DNA of 64,000 nt from assembly GCA_013397455.1 (NCBI GenBank), contig VYZB01000213.1, forward strand, positions 881,052-945,051. Reading direction: 5' to 3'. Both the position numbers and the translations under genes were made by a program. The notes beneath the pieces were generated by a model that was not told the origin of the DNA, ran no database searches, and worked only from the letters and a program-made list of their open reading frames with translations. Source of the DNA: Crotophaga sulcirostris (Eukaryota > Chordata > Aves > Cuculiformes > Crotophagidae). Positions 34,525 through 48,400 of the stretch are shown here, in pieces (position 1 is the first letter of the stretch; every line of letters starts with the position of its first letter).

Positions 34525-35295
34525 AGGGAAAAAACCTTTGAGATTATAGAGTCCAACCATACCTGCCCACCACTATCTCCAAGCACCTCCTCCACCCGTC
34601 TTTTAAATTCCTCCAGGGATGGTGACAACCACCTCAGCCGTTCCAGTGCCTGACCACCCTTTCAGTGAAGAAATTTTTCCTGATATCCAATCTAAACCTC
34701 CCCTGGCCTGACCACCCTTTCAGTAAAGAAATTTTTCCTGATATCCAATCTAAACCTCCCCTGGCGCAGCTTGAGGCCATTTCCTCTTGTCCTATCACCT
34801 GTCACTTTGGAGAAGAGACCTACATCCACCTCTCTACAAGCGCCTTTTAGGTAGTCCTAGAGGGTCATAAGGCCTCCCTTCAGCCTCCTCTAAGCTAAAC
34901 AGTCCCAGTGCCCTCAGCTACTCCTCCTAAGACTTGTTCTCCAGCCCCTTCACCAGCCTTGTTGCCCTTCTCTGGACACACTCCAGCACCTCAATGTCCT
35001 TCTTGTAGTGAGAGGCCCAGAACTGAACACATTATCCAATGTGTGGCTTCACCAGTGCTGACTACAGGGGCACAATCACTTCCCTGCTCCTGCTGGCCAC
35101 GCTGTTTCTGATACAGGCCAGGATGCCCTTGGCTTTGCCACCTGGGCCACTGCTGGCTCATATTCAGCCGGCTGTCAGCCAGCACCTCCAGATCTTTCTC
35201 TGCCAGGCAGCTTTCCAGCCACTCTTCTCCAAGTCTGTAACGCTGCATTGGGTTGTTGTGTCCCAAGTGCAGGACCCTGCAGAAGTTCCCCCCTC
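34525..35295 (-). mobile_element. CR1 LINE with an internal tandem duplication
   Basis: Antisense CR1 3' region just upstream of the SERINC1 promoter: TTGAGATTATAGAGTCCAAC, CCTCCAGGGATGGTGACAAC, TCTCCAGCCCCTTCACCAGC, GCCCTTCTCTGGACACACTC, TTCTTGTAGTGAGAGGCCCA. Includes a 58-bp direct duplication at 34649-34764. Frames are broken. Confidence 0.87.
34649..34764. repeat. 58-bp tandem duplication within a CR1
   Basis: Two adjacent copies, 34649-34706 and 34707-34764, starting CCTGACCACCCTTTCAGT. They differ at one seen base (GTGAAG against GTAAAG). Confidence 0.92.
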
Positions 35296-37924
35296 CTAGT
35301 CTGTGACTGGGCTTGGGCTCAGGCCCAGGCTTTTCATCCCTGAGGTTGTGACTGGACAAGGGGCTGGTCTGCCCTCAGCTGCTTGGCAAGGCAGGCCTGC
35401 CCAACCCTGTGTACCGCTGCAGGTGGTGGCTGGCCTGGGCTTTTGGCAGCCTCCTGCTTCCCCTGGGGTGAAGCGTGCATCTCTGTGGCTACCTGCATTG
35501 GCATTGCATTTTGATCACCTCCCCTGATGTGATAAAAGTGGTTAAGAGGTGGCCTGTGCTTCTTCATTGCCTTCCCACTTGTGCCTAAACCAGGGAGAGC
35601 TGGAAAGCAGTAAGATGTTGCTGGCAGTGACAGGCCTGCCTCCCTGCACCAGCTCCTGGTGCTTGCTGTGCTGCTCGTCAGCACCTTCCAAAATCAGCTA
35701 ACAGGCCGGAGCTGTGTGGCTGTAGTCTTCCTTACCTGAGCAATACTAATGGGTAGGCTTCATCCCATGAAAACCGTATAAAACCATATAAAACTTTCAT
35801 CACGTCAAATCTAATTAGGGACTTCATTTCTTACAAGTAGTATTAAGAGACCTTCTGGCTGTGGTGCTGCTATGTGGAAGAGGAACATAGTCAAAAAAAG
35901 TCCAAAAAAGAAAATAGCCCAAAAAATATTCCTCAAAAATCTTTATATAATAATTAGACAATCAAGGAACAGAAAACGCACATTTTAATAACAAAGGCAT
36001 AATAATACTGAGGATACTGTCTCAACTGAAAAAATATGACTAATCTGTCAAATGTGTTTTAACAGCCAAAAGTAAGCATTTAAGAAGGGTAAATAATTAA
36101 ATTGCATTTTTAAATGAACTACTTAGCAGTATGAGGCAGAACATTTCATAAGGAGTAAACAATATGTAACTTAATTTTACAAATTAAGAAACATTTTTGA
36201 CTCTCACAAGTTTATCTTCTTACTAATACACAAAGTGATTATAGGACTACATACTGAGCCACCTCTCTGGTTGGACTTGCCTGTGGACGTTGCTAAATCT
36301 ATCATCTGTAATCGATTCTAAAGACAATCCTATTTTCAAAATCAAATCAAAATCAAGCATGAAAACAAAAAGCTATGGAGAAACTTTTACAGCCTGAAGT
36401 TTTAAGGTTGTGATAGTTGTTCAGTGATAATAAAGGGAATGGGAAGAATTAAAAAAATGGTTATAGCTATTAGTTTGAGAGGTAAGTACACATAATTAGT
36501 GGACATTGAATGGTAAACTGAAATAAAATGTGGCATGCTTGAACTTACCAAAAGATCTAGAAAGCATCAGAAAGTCTCTATAAAAGTAAAAATGTTGGTA
36601 GAATGGAGGTACTTGAGGGTGGGAGATGGAATTGACTGTTAGCTAGGGTACATCTGCTCCATAGCTAAAGAATCATCTCCACAGCAGCCACCAGGGTCTC
36701 CTTGGTCTGTTACGAGGAAGCACTGAGACAACAGTTGAGGTGAGGATGAACACTGATCTTAGTGTGAGGTCTAAACCTGAGCCATCACACTATAGTGTGA
36801 TGGGACCTTTCCCCATGCTAGTAGGGTAATGGAACTGGATTTACAGCTGCAGCAAAAGGAGGAGGAAAGACATGGGGAGAGGAAGGCAGTGAGTGCTGCT
36901 CTCCTACTCCCTATCACAGGAGCACGAGGCTGGGGCTGGTGGTGAACGAGTATTTGGTCCTCCAGCAGCCCAGATGTCTCCTCAGAAGGGCAACAGGAGA
37001 GCCAGGGGGTAAGGAAAAATGTTGGAGTCCCTTTCGTTCAGCTAGTAGGTCCACAATAATAACTCTTAATTATTACTTTTGTTTATACACTAATTTGAGC
37101 CAATAAAGTGTGCAGTGTTCATCTTCTACATAGCACCACCACGATAGCGAGACAATCCTGCAGGCTCAATGTCAGCTCATAGCTAACATGGCTTGCTCTT
37201 TGTGAATGAATTTGTAATCTCTCAAAACAGAAGCCCATTCCCTCTCCTTTGAGAAGCCCTTATTCTTTTCCAAATACAAATTTTCATTAGTTACAGATCT
37301 TTTCTACTTCAGTGTTCCTGCAAACTTCACAATACACTCTTTTACCTTACTAAAACCTCTGATAGCCAAAGCAGACTAATTCTGAGAGACCAACCTGATA
37401 TTAAATCACATAATTGTTCACTGATTCTTTCATTCTCTCTGCTGTCTTATTTGGAGACTGTACTGTGGAAAGATACTGAAGCGTTAAATATGCTTCACCG
37501 CAACCAAGTCCTCCTCCATCACACATCTTTTCTAAGAAATTGTCAGAGAGAACTGATCTGCTACAGGAATATCTCTTCTAGATTTCTATTTCACTTTCAA
37601 GTAGTACAGCTTGCCTGACAACTTTAAATCACATTGTGAAATCTCTTTGTGTAGAAACTAGCAGTTTCTCAACATTGTTCCTCTGGAATTTGGAGGTCTA
37701 TTTGGGCTGTTCATATGCTGCTATGGAAATGCTTAGGACTTTGCTTATCTTTAGCCATGAAAGGAAATGCTTACCTTTAGCTATGAAAGGAAATACATTC
37801 CTTTGCACTGGAGTTCCTTTTAACTCTTTGCTATCAGTACACTTGCCACTGGAAAAGCTCTTGCAGCATTAGTAGGTTTGACACCTTTATTTTCATTATG
37901 GTTCTTCAGTTTTACTCGGTTTGA
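35296..37924. other. Noncoding region upstream of SERINC1
   Basis: 35300-35720 is unusually GC-rich for the area and unrecognised. The rest is AT-rich. A 22-bp perfect palindrome lies at 36782-36803, and a 26-base unit is tandemly repeated at 37744-37795 (CTTATCTTTAGCCATGAAAG, then CTTACCTTTAGCTATGAAAG). No gene recognised. Confidence 0.5.
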
Positions 37925-39258
37925 AGAGTTTGATCCCAGTAACTACAGGCCTGTCAGCCTAACTTCAGTGCCTGGTACGATCATGGAGAAGATCATTTTG
38001 GGAGTTACTGCAAAACATCTGAAAGACAATGCAGTCATTGGTCCCAGCCAGCATGAGTTTATAAAGGCAAGGTCCTGCCTTACAAACTTAATATCCTTCT
38101 ACGACAAGGTCACTCACCTAGCCCACCAGAGCAAAACCAGTTGATGTTATCTTCCTGGATTTCAGCAAGGCCTTTGATACTGTCTCTCACAGTATCTTCA
38201 TGAACAAAATGTCCAGAATACAACTGGATAAACACATAATACAATGGGTGCACAATTGGCTGATAGGTCAGGCTCAAAGAGTAATAGTGAATGGAGTTAC
38301 ATCGGGCTGGCACCCAGTCATGAGTGGGGTCCCACAGGGATCCATCCAGGGGCCTGTGATCTTCAATATCTTCATAAACAACCTAGATGAAGGACTTGAA
38401 GGTTTATTGACAAAGTTTACTGATGACACAAAACGGGGGGAACTGTCAACACTCTTAGGGGTAAAGAGGCCCTGCAGAGGGATCTTGACAGATTGGAGAG
38501 CTGGACAATTTCCAACCACATGAAGTTTAACAAGGGCAAATGCCAAGTTCTGCACCTGGAACACGGCAACCCTGGATACATGTACAGACTGGGGAGTGAG
38601 AGGCTGGAGAGTAGCCCTGCAGAAAGGGACCTGGGGGGTTCTGGTCAGTGGCAAGTTGAACATGAGCCAACTGTGTGCTCTGGCAGCCAAGAGAGCCAGC
38701 TGTATCCTGGGGTGTATCAAGCACCCATATCATAGCCAGCTGGTCGAGGGACGTGATTGTCCCACTCTGCTCTGCACTGGTGCGGCCCTACCTCAAGTAC
38801 TGTGTGCAGTTTTGGGCATCACAGTGTAAAAAGGACATAAAACTACTGGAAAGTGTCCAGAGGAGGCCACAAAGCTGATGAAGGGTTCTAGAGGGGAAGG
38901 CATGTGAGGAGTTGCTGAAGGCACTTGGTCTGTTCAGTCTGGAGAACAGGAGACTGAGAGGGGATCTCATAGCTGTTTACTGCCTTCTCACAAGAGGAGA
39001 AACAGATGCTGATCGCTTCTCTCTGATGACCCATGATAGGACTTCAGGGAATGGCAGGAAGATGTGCCAGGGGAGGTTTAGATTGGGTATTCACCCAGCG
39101 AGTGGTGGAGCACTGGAACAAGCTCCCCAGGGAAGCAGTCACAGCACCAAGCCTGACAATATTCAAGAGGCATTTGGACAAGAATGTTGGGAGTGTCCTA
39201 TGTAGGGACAGGAGTTGGACTCGATGATCCTTTCGGTGATTCTATGATTCTATGAGTG
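37925..39258 (+). mobile_element. CR1 LINE, longest copy, with most of the reverse transcriptase region
   Basis: 5'-truncated CR1. The reading from 37930 gives [20 protein letters not shown], the reverse transcriptase fingers motif. After a frame change, [20 protein letters not shown] is followed by the catalytic box FTDD in place of F/Y-A-D-D. Later frames give [19 protein letters not shown] and [20 protein letters not shown]. The 3' end is a doubled GATTCTATGATTCTATGA tail. Several frameshifts make it dead. Confidence 0.92.
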
Positions 39259-42084
39259 GAATCCTTCATACCCAGATATCTGTTTCAGATGGCTTCCCCA
39301 GTATGATCTCCTGCTTCCCTGTAAACCTCTTGAGTGTGTATGGATATGAAAATTGTACTTGTCCCTTATTTGAGTAGCTCTCTGAATTTGTTTTAGAAAA
39401 TAACAAGACCCAAATAGCTGAATTATCTGTTTTGGGTTTTTCTCCTTTGTGTTAGGGAGCTTCTTGCTAAAAACTGCCTTTTTGTCAGATGCATATTGGA
39501 AAATTAGGCTTTTTTTCCAGACCATAGACTGCCAGACAGTTCTGTGGTCTGCACAAGCAACTTCCATCAGCACCTTCAGTGAACACCAGGTCTGCAGAGA
39601 ACCGAGAGCTGCATTGTGGGGGAACCAAACACAGATACACACATTTTAACCTGCAGCAGAAAAGCCCTGGTGAACATTTTATCTCTTGCATTCACGTCTT
39701 CAGACAATTGAGAGGAAGGGCAATCTAGACAGAACTAGATATGCTAAACAGGATTGTTTTAAGCAAGGCTTTTCCAAATCCATAATTTTCTGCTATTGGT
39801 TCAACACACAGGTAAACAGCATGAGAGAGAGAATCTTCTACAATATATTAAAACATTTAGTGGGAAGTGTTGACCTTTGAACCTGACGTGTTTTCTAGGC
39901 ACGTTCAGTTATGAGCATGCTTCTTCAGAACCCAGGGCATTGCTTCGTGAAGCATCCACCACTACAGTAACAGCAGCATCAGGCCTTTCAGCATGGATAG
40001 ACTGCCTTACAAACACAAATCTCAGAAAAATGTAAAAGCACCTCCAGGCCTTCCCAGACAAGATTTCCAAGTACACACACAAAAAAAAGAGAAAATGCGT
40101 AAGGGAATAAAAAGCAAATAAAGGTGGCTCTAATGGGGCCTTTCTCATATTTGTGCCATGATGCAAAAATCATACCACTGATCAGCATAAAATTTAGAGG
40201 AGGCAAAATCTTCAGCCTTCAAAAGTGAAGGAGAAAAGCAAGGAAGGCTTTTGTTCTCTCCACGTGGATATGGAGATACAGCTGAAGATCATCACCCCCA
40301 GAGGGCAGTGCAACTTAAAGAATGGAAATGTCTCCCTGGCAGAGCTTAAATGGAAATCAGCAATTTGAAGATATGTTTTTTTATCTCAACATCGTTAACA
40401 GAAAAATTGTCTACAGGTATGTATATTCTGGAATAAATCTGTGTACACAGTACGACTCTATATTCTACATTTCACTGACTTTATGCCACATATAAGGGAA
40501 ATCTGCAAAAATCCCTTTTTTTCCTCTTGATCCTCCAAATGAAAAGTAATATTGAAATCATGTCTGTGATAACAGATTATGGCATCCAGGGTTATGTCTC
40601 TATTCTGACAGAGAAGTGGAGCACAAAGGAATAAAATCCTTGTTTCTGATGGACTGTGCAAAGACTCGTAACAGAGATATCTAAAATTAAATGGAATTGA
40701 GAGGCCATATTTTTAAGGACTGACCTAGATGTAAATCTAATGCTAATTCAAATAAAGAGATAGGACTAGTTTCTCTTTATCTCCTTCTTACAAGGTTGTG
40801 AGTTTTTTTCTAACAATACTTGTTTATGTAGATCAAAATCAAATGATGCAATAGATTAGTAAAGCATTATTATGTACGTTTATAAAATCATGTTTTCTCA
40901 TCTCGAAAATACATTACTGAATAGAAATTGCTTAACAGCTTGCATATTTTTTGTAATTATATATGGATTTAATCATACTTTTGAGTCAAGATTGTTATTT
41001 TCCTATCAAGCCCCAATACAGTCATTGCAAGTGAGAGAGAAAAACTAATTTCTACCTCTGTTATTGTTTGCTTGGAAATTTACTCCACAAGTAAATTAAT
41101 AAGATGGTTCCACATCACTACGTAATGTTCTATGTTCTTTACAGGAAAAGACGGAAATATTTGCAATAAAGTAAAACCCCTTCAATTTGTGTAGCCTAGT
41201 ATGGTTCAGTGTTTTTAAATAATTGGCAGACTGCTGCTAGCATTGTTATCAGTGTGTGATGGATGTCTTTAAATCCTGATACTGACAACTTTCAGTCTCT
41301 TCCCATCTTGCCTAGCAGTCCAACAGTGAGAAGCTTTGTGTTTGTATTATTCATCGTGGGGATCAGTCTAAAGAAAGCTGTGGAATTCATCAAGGAATGA
41401 TTGGGTTTTCTCCTTATTTTTTGTCAGCCAGTGAGATTTTAGAAGGCATGGTTCCATCCCTGTTCTTCAAAGTCATCCTGTCTTGTGTGTTGGAAGTCTT
41501 GAGCAGACCTGAGGACACATAACTGGCATTGCTTAGGCTGCCTGCAGTCTCAAGTCTCAGTGACTAGAGAGCTGGTCCCAGTGGCTCTGCCGAAGGCAGC
41601 TTTCAATGCAGGTTTGGTGGGAGGCATGTGCTCAGGATTCCCAGGGTGGTGCTGGCAGGCTGTGACTCCTCTGATGCGCCGTTTCCCTGCCCATGAATAA
41701 ACACTGAACAACAGCCTAAAAAGAATAGAGAGAGAAAGTGCTTTGAAAGCTGCCCCTACTTGAAAGCTGCCCCTACCGTCTTTTATGCATGTTCAGCGTT
41801 GTTATAAATGGTAACTTGCCTCTCTTCACTGGATTTTCTTTTTTTTTTTTTTTTGGTGGGCAGGCAGGTTCTCCTTGGCTTTTACTCTGAGCATATTTAC
41901 CAAAAACTAGTTCAGAACTGAAAGCCGTGGTATCACCACCTTATTATATACTAGTATGTCTAAGTTCTCCTCATAGGTACACACACACAGAGAATATTTG
42001 TTGTTTCTCATTTTTCACGTATGAGACAAAAATAAAATCCCAATACTGTGCCTATAACTCTTTTTATTTATTTAACAAATTAAG
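39259..42084. other. Noncoding AT-rich region
   Basis: No gene recognised. A 17-base unit (TTGAAAGCTGCCCCTAC) occurs twice in tandem at 41743-41776, followed by a T16-like run near 41840. Otherwise unremarkable. Confidence 0.5.
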
Positions 42085-42440
42085 AAAATCAACTACAATC
42101 ACTTTCGAAATAGTTCTCTACTGAGCTGACACACAGCTGCATATGATGCTGCCAACGTTCAAAGCAATTCTGCAGATCATTTTCTGAAAGGCTGTTGAGG
42201 ATCTCAGTCATTTTTGCTTTCACAGCTCCTACTGACAAAAAATGGGTTCCGTTGAGTACCAACCTCATCTTTGGAAAGGGGAAGCCAGGTCTGGTGAATC
42301 CGTTGGGTCTCAAGAATAGTGATGTTGTTGTTAGATAAAAACTGGTTCACAGAAAAAGTGTTGTAGGCTGGCGCACACTGACATTTTCCAACTGAGGGCA
42401 AGAAAATGTCTATATTTGAACACACATCCACTCATACTGA
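42085..42440 (-). pseudogene. Decayed mariner-family transposase fragment
   Basis: The - strand encodes the C-terminal part of a Tc1/mariner transposase across two frames. One frame reads NTFSVNQFLSNNNITILE, matching the stretch after the second catalytic Asp. The other reads FPFPKMRLVLNGTHF, then SENDLQNCFERWQHHMQLCV and ENYFESD, the usual mariner ending. The reading-frame shift falls near 42290. The N-terminal half, the catalytic triad and terminal inverted repeats are not recognised, so it is an inactive remnant. Confidence 0.65.
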
Positions 42441-45400
42441 GTGAAGCGATAAAAGTTGAGCCTTGTCTCACTGCAACAGGTTAGAACATGTCCTATAACC
42501 ATCTCTTTGCCACTCCCCTCCCACTCTTGATTCCTGAGCTATAGGGTTAGTCTTGGTTTTTTTGTGTTGGACCTTTGTGTGTATATGGATAAATCTCTAT
42601 GTGTATAATTACATATCTGCATGTTGCACACTGATGTACATATACATGTACATATATGTACCTGTATGTATTAATATGTTACTTGAAATGAACTGTCATG
42701 AATCTTTATGTTGTAACAGCACTTCCGATGAATTTGCTGGCATTTCACTCTTCATTTCAACACTGTAGATACACAGCCATTTGGGTTTTTACTTATTTCT
42801 TTTTATTAGTAATGGCTAATTTAAGGCCAAATAGTTTTCCTGAATTTGTATAAATACCTCTTAACTTTTATGTGAAATCTGAGTATGGGCCAGAGCTTTT
42901 CCTGGCACAGTGTCACCTTTCTCCATTAAACTGGGTGGAGCTGTGTGTACCCCAACATTAACTAAAAAGATGATAATTTTTCTATACATATAATAGGTAG
43001 CACATATAATTATATGAGCTATAACATTTTTGTTAATTGCATTTGTTTTTGCAAATACATGTAACTACTGTCTGATCTAAAAATAGGCCAAGAACTGTAG
43101 ATATTTTTAGCTCAGGATTAATAGGCAAGTTTTAAATGAGACAGTTTAATTTTAAATGGCATCAGAGTTTTGTACCTCATCGTTAAGGCCCAGATTAGAA
43201 GAAGATAGTGGTCTAGACAGTATCTGCCTAGTCTCTTTTCTGGATAGCAGTGTCTGAAGCCAGTTGATTATTGAAATAAGTTTTTTTAAATAACCCTTAA
43301 AATACAAACCTACATATATATGAAAAGCAAAACTGTTACAGAAAGTTGATATATTTTTGAGGTGGTAATTATTTTTTTTATGATTTTTTTTGTATCTGTA
43401 GAGATGTTGCTGGAGCTACACTGATATATATCAGCTGTTACTGGTGTCTGTTATTAATGACCTTCCTTCCATTTTCAAAGGCAATGAGGACGTATTTCCC
43501 TCAATTATGACTTTCAGCTAAGCATAAAATTTGCCAGTGAGGAGTGGCAATACGGAGGTTCTAATCTTCTTATAATGTCATCACAAGGAGATAAAGCTGT
43601 AGGATTTAAATATTTGCTTCCTTAAAACACTTACTTGTTGCAGCAAAAAAGAAAGCAACAGCTAGGGATCATCTTGCCTTTAGGACTGATATTTCAGGCA
43701 CTGTGGCTAATTTCAAATAAATTGCTAGCATTGGTGGGATCAGCTGCTGTTCACCGGCTATTTTAAACAAATTGAAATATGAAACTGAGGAACCCCTACC
43801 TGTTATTTAACTGTCTCCAGCAATTGTTCCAGAAGACAAGACAGGAGGCAACAAATGCGATGCCATTTTTTCCAGAGGTTGAAAGGGCACCTACACACCT
43901 TAGCCTCCCGGAAACACCTGCTTTGCAAACCTAAGAGCATTCTTTCAGAAAGTTGGTGAGCATGAATAAGGGTGATTCGGCTTCTACAGTGTACCTGTAT
44001 TTCTAAAGAGCCTTACACAAGGTCCTCTCTAGGAGCTTTCAAAGCAACTAATCAGTCATGAAATGACAAAAGAGGCTCCTTTTCGATTAATAGCTACTAG
44101 CAAGATCCATCAAGGGCCATTAAACATAATTGTCCAGTTGCAAGCTCTATTCAGGAAATGGTAATTGCTGGAGTGGGGATGGCAAAGCTACCACCACCTG
44201 CTTGTCCTTCACTTGCACCCTTTCCTGAAGCATTTTCTCCTGGCCTCTGTCAGGGACTTAATGCTGGGCATGAAGACTTTTGTCTTCACCCAGCGCAGCC
44301 TTTCGGATGTTCTTAGCTAGTGTAACATTATACACTGAGTAATAAAACCTATCTATGTTTTCCTCTTTTTAATCGTAAAAGGGCTTTTCCTTATGTAACT
44401 TAATAATTTAATTTAAAAATAGAGGAACAATTTCCATATCGGGATTTTCTTTTATGGAGGATATCAAACTTACAAAGATTGAGTCCTTGTTGATGTATTT
44501 TTATATAATAGTTGCTGCAGTACAATGTAGGGGTAATGCAGAAATCTATCATTCCTCTTGGTTTTAGAAGATTTTGCAGAAAGGAACGTGGCTCCTTCAG
44601 TTTGAGAGGTTGTAACAAGAGGCCTTCTCTGCAGAGCCCTGGGAGACCAGCAAGGACACGAGTCAGCCATAGACCTTGAAACCCAAGAGCTGCCCTTGCG
44701 CAGAGAAGTCAGAGGTGGAATTTGTACACCTGTGCCTTAGTAACTCACAAGGCCATAAGCACCAAAGTGCTGGAAAGTTAAGACTATGACAGGAACTCTG
44801 CATCTGCATAAACTCACATAAGAGACAGCAACACTATTCAAGTCAACTTTTGTAAATGTAAGCATTCTCCCTCACTATAACTTTTTTCCCGGTGTGACCA
44901 TAGATACGTCAGTGGCACGTTCAGGTGTAGAAGCAAGCAGTCCTGTCCGTTAGACAAAGCTGTTAGGAGAAAAGATTTATGTCTGTGTACTAAATGGACA
45001 ATTGCTCTCTCAGTCTATTAAGCTGTCGATATGATCTCTTGGCAAGCTAGAATGGTTCACCACTATTTTTTTGAGTGGAACAAATTGCTTGTGTGCAAGT
45101 ACAGCTTAACAGTAAAAGACATAACGGATATACTGATCAATGCATTGAAGGAAGTAAATCGGTGATTATTATCAGAGTGCTTTGGCTTCATATGGAACCA
45201 TTTTTTAAACAGAGAGAAAAAAGAAAAAGAATCAATGTTTTCAGAGATGAATGCCTAAATTAATATGTAAATAAGTTCTCTGCAATCCCATTAACTTCAG
45301 CTGAACTTGCTGATTCTCTGGACTTCCAGCTAGCAGACCACTCAGGCTACCTAGAAATTATGCCTAATTTAAGTCCCTATTTTCAAAAAAAATCCTTGAG

Positions 45401-48400
45401 AGAATGCTTAGAGCCAGAATTAATTTTTAACAATTGCTTATTTGTGATGATGGGCGACTTATTTTGTAGAAACCAATGTTAAACTGATTTAATACCATGA
45501 AAGAAAAAAACACACTGAACCAATAAGTATCTGTCTGCCATTTTTCTTCTCTGGCTTGACAGGTTGGTTTGAAGAACAGTATTTTTTCACTGCTAAAGCT
45601 GAGTTTCATCATTCGTGGTATTCTGCACTGGATTAAAGGTATTGGAGCAGTCGCTTTGTAATAATGATGGAAGAGCCATAGGAAGCGTGCAGAAGCATTG
45701 GTATTTCTATGACTGCTTTGGAATATGTTCAGCACTGATTTCCTCTTTATGTGTATGAAATTAGCCAAGTATAGCAAGGTTTTGTTGCATACATCTGGTT
45801 CAATACACTGCATGTGGAAGTTTGTTATCATGAAAAACACAAGAATCTCAGTAATTTTTCTTATGTATTTAGTAAACACTTTCTATCAAGAGAGTCACAA
45901 TTTATTTCAAAGTATTTAAGTGTTGTTGAGGGAATAGAGCAGAACACTTTTTGATTTGCAGAGAGCAAAACATCAGTTGATGGGTGGGTGGAACTGGTGG
46001 CTACCCTAACCACTCTGTGAAGCCTGGAACTCGATGGCATGCCCTGCTCCCACTCATCTGACCAGGAAGTCCACAAGGATGACGGTGTCTCAGGTGCTAA
46101 ATCATGACCTATAATCACCTTTGATAATCAAGTATTGACCCATGAGACATTATCAAGAAAGATATAAGTACTAGAAGGTATTAAGGTAAATGTATTTGTG
46201 GTATTTATTTCAATACAAATAAACTGTATTTCTTGACTGAGGTCTACTGGTTAATATTCTGGCCAATCAACATGGCTTCACAGATACAGCTCAGCAACAG
46301 GGAGGCTTTTGTTTTGGGGCAACAAGACTTCTCTTGCCCATTTTTTAAGCTGTTTTGCATTTTATCTTTAGCCTGTTATTTTACCTTTGTTTCTCTAAGT
46401 ATGACATGATTCTTTTTCTTCCTGAAGCCTGTATGACAAGGAGGGATGCTGGTCAAATATGATACAATGATAAAGGTGTCAGGAAGTATTTACATGGTCT
46501 GTTGTAAATTGAACAAGCCCCCCATAGGATCAATTTCCTGTATATAAAAATTCTGATGCTTGAAAATAAGAAAGGGGGTTATTTAACGATGCAAGTGTTT
46601 AGGAGAGGACTACCTAGTCTGTCACAAATGTGGCAACACATCTTATTTATTACTAGTACCTTCTTGATTTCTTCCTGATCCCAGTTGCAGATCGGTTCAT
46701 TGTAACCTAAGGAAGGAAAACGGATCACTGTAACTTCTGTTTCTCGACAAACAAAAGATTTTGTATGTTTATCAGACTAGTGCAACTGGGCTTTTGCTGT
46801 TTCGTCTCTCTCACACAAGTGAATTACGAACACTGATTTTCTAAGTCATTGATGATCTATTGCATCAATATTATTTGGCCTAGGTTTGCTTTCTCAAGTT
46901 TTCCAAGCTTTCCCAGTATATTATTCTAGCAAATTTGCTTGATATGTTCTCCATATTTTATATACATAATTTATTTTATATGAATATCCTTTCAGATCCA
47001 GATTCAAAAGTATTTTTCTGGTCTTGTCTCTTGACTTTCATGGCAGGTGGGTTTTTTTAGCTTTTATCCTAGAACACATTTGTCTTCATTGGCAACCTGT
47101 GCCATTGGCAATGTGTGGCAACCATAAAGAAAAAGTGTTCATGTAAAGGCAATACTATATAACTTCCCTCCTTCCCTGGGCTGTCAGGGTTCTAACTACA
47201 GAGACTCCCAGCTCCTCTGGCTCTCCAGAACGTGCAATATTCAGCAGCATGGTCAGGACAGCTTCTGCCAGCCCCTCACTGCACTCTTAGCTTGCATTTT
47301 ACCTGAGCACCAGACTGTTTCACACCTAACCTGACACAACCTTTCAACGCTGAGCTAGATTAACTCCTATTTTGACTCTAGGGCTAAAGCTAGGACAGTC
47401 ATGCCTGGGTTGTGCTGCCTCCTAGTGGGGATTTGCACAACAGTTTTCAGCAGCCTCCCACCATTTCTGGAATGTTCCCAGAACAGTTTTGTTTCCTGCA
47501 AAGTAATATGATGAAAGCTGACCAAGTTGCAGATATTTGCCTGTCTCCATGTAGCAAATCTATTTCAGGTGGACATGCAGCATCTCATAAAAAAGGCAAT
47601 GAGATTTTTTTGCCAGCTCTAAGCAGTGAATCAGAGCTTAGAGACAAAGATGATGTTCTTGTTTACCCACCTGATATTCAGGTAGGAAGAGCTACCTCCA
47701 GGCTACTTAACAACAGAGGCAGATTTCAATTTTGATGCTCCAAGAAAAAAGAATAAAATGTTATTTGTCGTCTTTCCAGAGTGGTAAAATCTGTGACAGC
47801 AGTGTGTCAAGTGAGGCAAAGGGTACAACAGGTTTGAAGGAAGGTCAGCAGCAGTTTCAGAGCAGTGTGGATGGTGAAAGATCCAAGTAGTGCTGGTCCA
47901 AGTGATGCTGGGGGTGGATTAAAGGTCACTATCCAGTGTCCATCATCCTGAGTAAATTAAAGGCCCAGAAATGCCCTCATCTGTCTCTAGCAACATGCGA
48001 AATTGAAGGCCACTCTAAAGCTTTCTTAATGCTTTCTTAAATGATGTGCCCTAGATAAACATCTGGTTCCCCGAAGCTCCCCTACATAGTCAGCAAGCAG
48101 GCAATAGTTAACCCGCTGATATTTTTCTCACTGATTTCAGCACGGAGTGAGAAGGAAGAAGGCTTTGGACTCTGGCACACTGGGGACAGGCCTCCAAGCC
48201 TCAGGACTGGAGACATGTTTCAGGAAGCAGATTGGGTCCTTCCTGCGTGTGTATCCTAACCCAGAGGATGCAGAATGGAAGTGAAGAGCAGCCTGCAGAG
48301 TGCGATCAGTTGGAATGAATCCAGACTTGCTCATCCAAGCAAGTGCATTTTGGTGTCCCAGCATGTGTGATGTGATTTTAGGTGTATAAATATGCGACAT

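Noticed and set aside
45427..45879. 150-codon open frame on the - strand
   Set aside because: No recognisable motif, no splice or promoter context, composition like translated AT-rich intergenic DNA. Chance frame.
47412..47735. 107-codon + strand frame
   Set aside because: No family recognised, no splice or expression evidence. Kept only as unexplained noncoding sequence.
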